Of a stretch of DNA of 64,000 nucleotides, positions 61,093 through 64,000 are shown one piece after another (the stretch's first letter is position 1; each line of letters opens with the position of its first letter). The translations under genes were made by a program, and so were the position numbers. Source of the stretch: JAGQYH01 sp041393015 (GTDB lineage Bacteria; Bacteroidota; Bacteroidia; Chitinophagales; JADIYW01). The DNA is taken from positions 248,001 to 312,000 of the forward strand of contig JAWKKV010000004.1 in NCBI GenBank assembly GCA_041393015.1, read 5' to 3'. The notes below the pieces were generated by a model. That model saw only the letters and a list, made by a program, of their open reading frames with translations. It was not told the DNA's origin and did not search any database.

Positions 61093-61176
61093 GATCCTGA
61101 AACAAGTTCAGGATGACATTTCGTTTTCTTACAGGAATCTCTATAATTGAATCATCCTGAATTCATTTCAGGATCT
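61093..61176. repeat. inverted pair of ATCCTGAA hairpins (REP/BIME-like)
   Basis: Hairpins ATCCTGAA/TTCAGGAT at 61094-61114 and at 61154-61174 are flanked by AGATC...GATGA and, in opposite orientation, ATCAT...GATCT. The two units are thus inverted copies about 35 bp apart. Confidence 0.75.
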
Positions 61177-61207
61177 AAAAGGTGAAAGGTTAATCTTCCG
61201 TATACTT

Positions 61208-61223
61208 TTGGTGTTATCACCAA
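61208..61223. repeat. TTGGTGTTATCACCAA hairpin
   Basis: A 6-bp stem with TTAT loop, 33 bases beyond the nuclease stop; same family as the copies at 60964, 61051 and 4736. Confidence 0.6.
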
Positions 61224-61255
61224 CAAGCTTATACTCTTATTGAGGCAAATTAAAC

Positions 61256-61723
61256 TCAATTCATCTTTCTATACTCCCAAGGCGCAATTGGTTCGGCAAA
61301 TCCCCATATACCAAGGTATTTAGATCTAGCTTCTTGCTCTAGTTTTTCATATGTCCTTCCACCAGAATATTGCACATAATGCCATGCCATACCGTCTTGT
61401 ACCATTTTTTGATTGACAATAGTACCATCTGCTAATCTGACTTCCCCTATAATTCTTCCATAACGATCTGGCGCTTGTACAGGTTTGTAGATCACTTGTT
61501 TATCAAAAATTAAATCAGATAGATATTTTTTAGAAACCTTGCTAAAATCTTGTCCATATTCTGGAGCATCAATATAAGCTAAGCGAATTTCAATTTGTTG
61601 ATTTAAACTGTCTAACACAACAATCGAGTCCCCATCCTTTATCTTAACAACTTTTCCGGTTTGGATTGTTTGTGGTTCGCATGAAAACAGAAGGACGAGG
61701 GCAAACAATACTCCAAACGTCAT
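61256..61723 (-). CDS. thermonuclease-family (SNase-like) lipoprotein
   Basis: The 155-residue protein starts at the ATG at 61723 (MTFGVLFALVLLFSC), giving a proper lipoprotein signal with Cys15. A start at 61759 would add 12 residues encoded by a 7-bp tandem repeat. The SNase fold is seen in VVKIKDGDSIVVLDS, IEIRLAYIDAPEYGQDFSK and RYGRIIGEVRLADGTIVNQK. The catalytic R-L-x-x-I-D-A-P-E and Y-G-R residues are kept. It should degrade nucleic acids outside the cytoplasm. Confidence 0.9.
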   Translation of the reverse strand: MTFGVLFALVLLFSCEPQTIQTGKVVKIKDGDSIVVLDSLNQQIEIRLAYIDAPEYGQDFSKVSKKYLSDLIFDKQVIYKPVQAPDRYGRIIGEVRLADGTIVNQKMVQDGMAWHYVQYSGGRTYEKLEQEARSKYLGIWGFAEPIAPWEYRKMN

Positions 61724-61730
61724 TCTAGCT

Positions 61731-61765
61731 TTACTCCATACTAAATACTGCATACTCAATACTAA
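61731..61765. repeat. 7-bp-period degenerate tandem repeat before the nuclease gene
   Basis: Five units with TACT at exact 7-bp spacing (61732, 61739, 61746, 61753, 61760) start 8 bases upstream of the minus-strand ATG at 61723. On the gene strand the unit reads AGTATTN. Confidence 0.78.
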
Positions 61766-61770
61766 TATAA

Positions 61771-62292
61771 TTAATCAATTAATGGAAAATATTTGTCTTT
61801 AATCACTCCAATGTGATGTTTTTGATGACCAACAATAACAAAACCCAATGCTAAAACAGAAATCTGAGTTTTATCTACAAATCCTTTCCTTTTTAAAACT
61901 ACATTTTGAAATTCTTTAAACATTAATGTGTTAGAACGCCTTAACAAATTAAACTCAATAGCTAAAGTATTGATCGATTTGTTTTCAGAACGCATAAATT
62001 CTGCATAATGATTTTCATCAAAACCCGGCAACACCGTTTGGTCATAACGAGCAAAACGCAATGCGCGATAAGCCATAATTCGTTCTGTATCAATAATATG
62101 TTGGAATATATCTCTTACTGTCCACTTACCTTCTTCATACACTTCATCTTGCAGCATGTTGCATTTCTGTAAGCCTTCATCATCAATAATAGAATCGTAG
62201 TTTTCTAAGGCTCTTAAAATATCTATATCTTCAACTTGGTTGATGTATGTGTCGTAAAAAGGTGGAATGTTTCTAATTTCAGATCTTTTCAT
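61771..62292 (-). CDS. DinB-family protein
   Basis: The 173-residue protein begins MKRSEIRNIPPFYDTYINQV and has the DinB bundle with metal-site His residues in VRDIFQHIIDTERIMAYRAL and GHQKHHIGVIKDKYFPL. It is distinct from the DinB protein at 48877 and is closer to the DUF1569/DfsB-type with an FDENHYAEF segment. Function unknown. Confidence 0.87.
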   Translation of the reverse strand: MKRSEIRNIPPFYDTYINQVEDIDILRALENYDSIIDDEGLQKCNMLQDEVYEEGKWTVRDIFQHIIDTERIMAYRALRFARYDQTVLPGFDENHYAEFMRSENKSINTLAIEFNLLRRSNTLMFKEFQNVVLKRKGFVDKTQISVLALGFVIVGHQKHHIGVIKDKYFPLID

Positions 62293-62302
62293 AGTTGTTT
62301 TT

Positions 62303-62395
62303 TAATCCCCTCCTTGGAGGGGAAGATTTTTCCAAATCCCTGCCTGACGGTAGGCAGGTTGGATTTGGTTTAAAAATCAGGGGTGGGTTAAATTG
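62303..62395. repeat. composite intergenic repeat with nested hairpins
   Basis: CCCCTCC/GGAGGGG (62307-62322) is followed by a nested structure in which CCAAATC (62332-62338) pairs with GATTTGG (62362-62368) around an inner stem CCTGCCT/AGGCAGG (62339-62358). A TCAGGGGTGGGTTAAA tail follows. The GC content is far above the surroundings. It lies between the M42 peptidase stop and the DinB start; similar elements are common between Bacteroidota genes. Confidence 0.75.
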
Positions 62396-62424
62396 AATTT
62401 TGCATTAATTAAAATAGAATTATC

Positions 62425-63471
62425 TTAAAACGACCAATCATATCCTTTTAAATCCTCTAGACAATGCTGTAACAATAATACAGATCTTGAAATATCTTCT
62501 TTATGTGCCATTTCTATTACCTGGTGAATATGTCTGGTTGGAATAGAAATAGCACCTGAAATAGCACCTTTCTTTCCCCAACGTTGGATACCTGCAGTAT
62601 CTGTTCCTCCTCTGGTTAAAATCTCCGGCTGCCACTTTATCTTATGCTTGTCGGCAGTTTGTTTCATATACTCCACCATTCTATAATCGCACAATACAGA
62701 AGAGTCCATTATTTTTATAGCGGTTCCTTCACCTAATGCAGTAATAACTTCTTCTGGTTTTGAACCTGGAAGATCAAAGGCAATAGTGGTATCTAAGCCA
62801 AAACCGAAATCTGGATTTATATTATGCGCAGCAACGCTAGCACCTCTAATCCCTATTTCTTCCTGAACCGTAAAAACGCCGTATACATCGTAATCAGGCG
62901 TCTTCATTCTTTTAAGCGTTTCAATCAAAATATAAACAGCCACTCGATTGTCAATGGATTTGCAATTCAAACATTCGCCCATTTCAATCATCTTGCGTTC
63001 CCTTGTAATTGGATTGCCAACAGAAACAATTTTCTTCACTTCTTCTACCGGCAAACCAAGATCAATAAAGAAATCATCTAGTTCTAAAGTTTTCTTGCGT
63101 TCATCAGCTGTCATAATGTGAATAGGCTTGCTACCCATTACGCCAATAATATCTTTCTTACCATGAACGATTACCCTTTGCGCCGTCAAAGTTTTTGGAT
63201 CAAAACCTCCTAAAGGATTAAATCTCAAAAATCCCTTATCGTCAATATGTTTTACCATGAAACCAATCTCGTCCATATGGGCGCCAACCATGGCTCGTTT
63301 GCTGCTATCTTTTCCTTTTTTAATAGCATAAACATTGCCCATATTATCTACTTCTACCTCGTCTACAAATCCTTTTATCTCCTCTAGCACTAAGTCTCTA
63401 ACTCGTGTCTCGAATCCAGGAGCACCTGCGGTTTCGCATATTTTGGCAAATAATTTTACGTCTACTTTCAT
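62425..63471 (-). CDS. M42-family metallo-aminopeptidase (glutamyl aminopeptidase/endoglucanase-like)
   Basis: The 348-residue di-metal peptidase has GAHMDEIGFMV (H65, D67), SIDNRVAVYILIETL, FTVQEEIGIRGA with the catalytic Glu pair, and the late TRHIHQVIEMAH with a metal-binding His. These enzymes form dodecameric tetrahedral aminopeptidases that trim peptides; cellulase annotations for this family are obsolete. An 8-bp tandem repeat abuts its start. Confidence 0.93.
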   Translation of the reverse strand: MKVDVKLFAKICETAGAPGFETRVRDLVLEEIKGFVDEVEVDNMGNVYAIKKGKDSSKRAMVGAHMDEIGFMVKHIDDKGFLRFNPLGGFDPKTLTAQRVIVHGKKDIIGVMGSKPIHIMTADERKKTLELDDFFIDLGLPVEEVKKIVSVGNPITRERKMIEMGECLNCKSIDNRVAVYILIETLKRMKTPDYDVYGVFTVQEEIGIRGASVAAHNINPDFGFGLDTTIAFDLPGSKPEEVITALGEGTAIKIMDSSVLCDYRMVEYMKQTADKHKIKWQPEILTRGGTDTAGIQRWGKKGAISGAISIPTRHIHQVIEMAHKEDISRSVLLLQHCLEDLKGYDWSF

Positions 63472-63475
63472 ATTT

Positions 63476-63507
63476 TTCGGTTATTCGGTTATTCGGTTAT
63501 TCGGTGA
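63476..63507. repeat. 8-bp tandem repeat before the M42 peptidase gene
   Basis: TTCGGTTA is repeated three times exactly, followed by TTCGGTGA, in 8-bp register; the array begins 4 bases upstream of the minus-strand ATG at 63471. Confidence 0.85.
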
Positions 63508-63559
63508 ATAATAATTTATGTGTTTGAATTTGTGTTTGTATCTTGAATTTGAGTTTTCA

Positions 63560-64000
63560 TTAGTCTTCCACCAAAGTTAGCTTAATCATATTGGTTTTTC
63601 CTTTTTCTACAATAGGCACACTGGCTGTATTGATTACTAAATCACCATTACTTACTTTACCTCTAACCCTTAAATCTTTAATTACATCAGCAATCGAATC
63701 GTCAGTACTTTTAAATTGATCATAGTAAAAAACTTCAACCCCCCAAATAAGGTTCAAAGTATTTAAAATTGCCTTATTACTGGTGAAAATATAAATGTCA
63801 GCTTTAGGTCGGTAACTGGAAATCATAAACGCAGTATAACCCGAGAAGGTCATACCAATGATCGCCTTAGCATCAACATCTTCGGCCATTTTACAGGCGT
63901 TGAAACAGATAGCATCAGAAAGAAAGGATACAGAGTCTTCGTCTGGTAACAGATTTTTATTGTAAATAATGCTTTCTTTTTCAGCTCTACGAATAATCTT
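63560..64000 (-). CDS. pyk: pyruvate kinase, C-terminal part (5' end outside window)
   Basis: The frame is open to the window edge, giving 146 residues of the C-terminal domain (KIIRRAEKESIIYN, AKAIIGMTFSGYTAFMISSY, RPKADIYIFTSNKAILNTLN, WGVEVFYYD, GDLVINTASVPIVEKGKTN-MIKL). This is the domain that binds allosteric effectors and closes the PK tetramer; the catalytic barrel lies beyond the edge. The enzyme converts PEP and ADP to pyruvate and ATP, opposite to the PEP-consuming Ppc nearby. Confidence 0.93.
   Translation of the reverse strand, partial: KIIRRAEKESIIYNKNLLPDEDSVSFLSDAICFNACKMAEDVDAKAIIGMTFSGYTAFMISSYRPKADIYIFTSNKAILNTLNLIWGVEVFYYDQFKSTDDSIADVIKDLRVRGKVSNGDLVINTASVPIVEKGKTNMIKLTLVED

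Overview
The window is low-GC chromosomal DNA from a member of the Bacteroidota. The evidence is a TonB-dependent receptor with a carboxypeptidase-regulatory N-terminus, a fused E1 alpha/beta 2-oxoacid dehydrogenase, the Bacteroidota form of the dcw cluster (long MraY, PASTA-ended FtsI, long acidic FtsZ tail), a near absence of Shine-Dalgarno sequences, and several exact matches to the Bacteroidota -7 box TAnnTTTG. I cannot place it below phylum. There are no rRNA genes, phages, CRISPR arrays or transposase genes; one tRNA (Ser-GGA) is present.

Layout. 1-4626: a beta-helix protein and diheme cytochrome pair of unknown function, a terminator, then a TonB-dependent receptor. 5054-20634: a complete dcw cell-wall and division operon (mraZ, rsmH, ftsL, ftsI, murE, mraY, murD, ftsW, murG, murC, ftsQ, ftsA, ftsZ) behind a four-fold 10-bp-spaced MraZ-type operator; murD is split by a -1 frameshift on A9. 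20760-23155: terminators and a four-gene ExbB/ExbD energy-transduction operon on the minus strand. 23517-25796: carbamoyltransferase plus SxtJ-like membrane protein. 25923-30848: 2-oxoacid dehydrogenase E2, the fused E1, and a glutaryl-CoA-dehydrogenase-like enzyme. 31046-37527: a 2OG-Fe(II) oxygenase, surface lipoproteins, a BrkB-like protein and a sterol-desaturase-like enzyme. 37803-49329: tRNA-Ser, TatD, polysaccharide deacetylase, GltX, TrmN6, MeaB, FadL-like porin, ProS, VOC and DinB proteins. 49427-64000: photolyase, DUF2130 protein, thioredoxin, TrmL, two GNATs, a membrane MutS-like ATPase, PEP carboxylase, SDR, nuclease, DinB, M42 peptidase and the C-terminal part of pyruvate kinase.

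No single gene cassette here is an obviously new defence or biosynthetic system. The most unusual signals lie in the DNA between and inside genes. (1) A double-hairpin palindromic element is inserted in frame in the E1 gene, adding about 25 residues, like the palindromic elements known in Rickettsia proteins. (2) At least eight intergenic sites carry about 30-bp degenerate tandem repeats with an exact 7-bp period, most of them 5-7 bp from a start codon or a mature tRNA end; a sister set has an 8-bp period. (3) murD requires a -1 shift exactly at a canonical A AAA AAC slippery heptamer. Several other palindromic and inverted-repeat families occupy the longer gaps.
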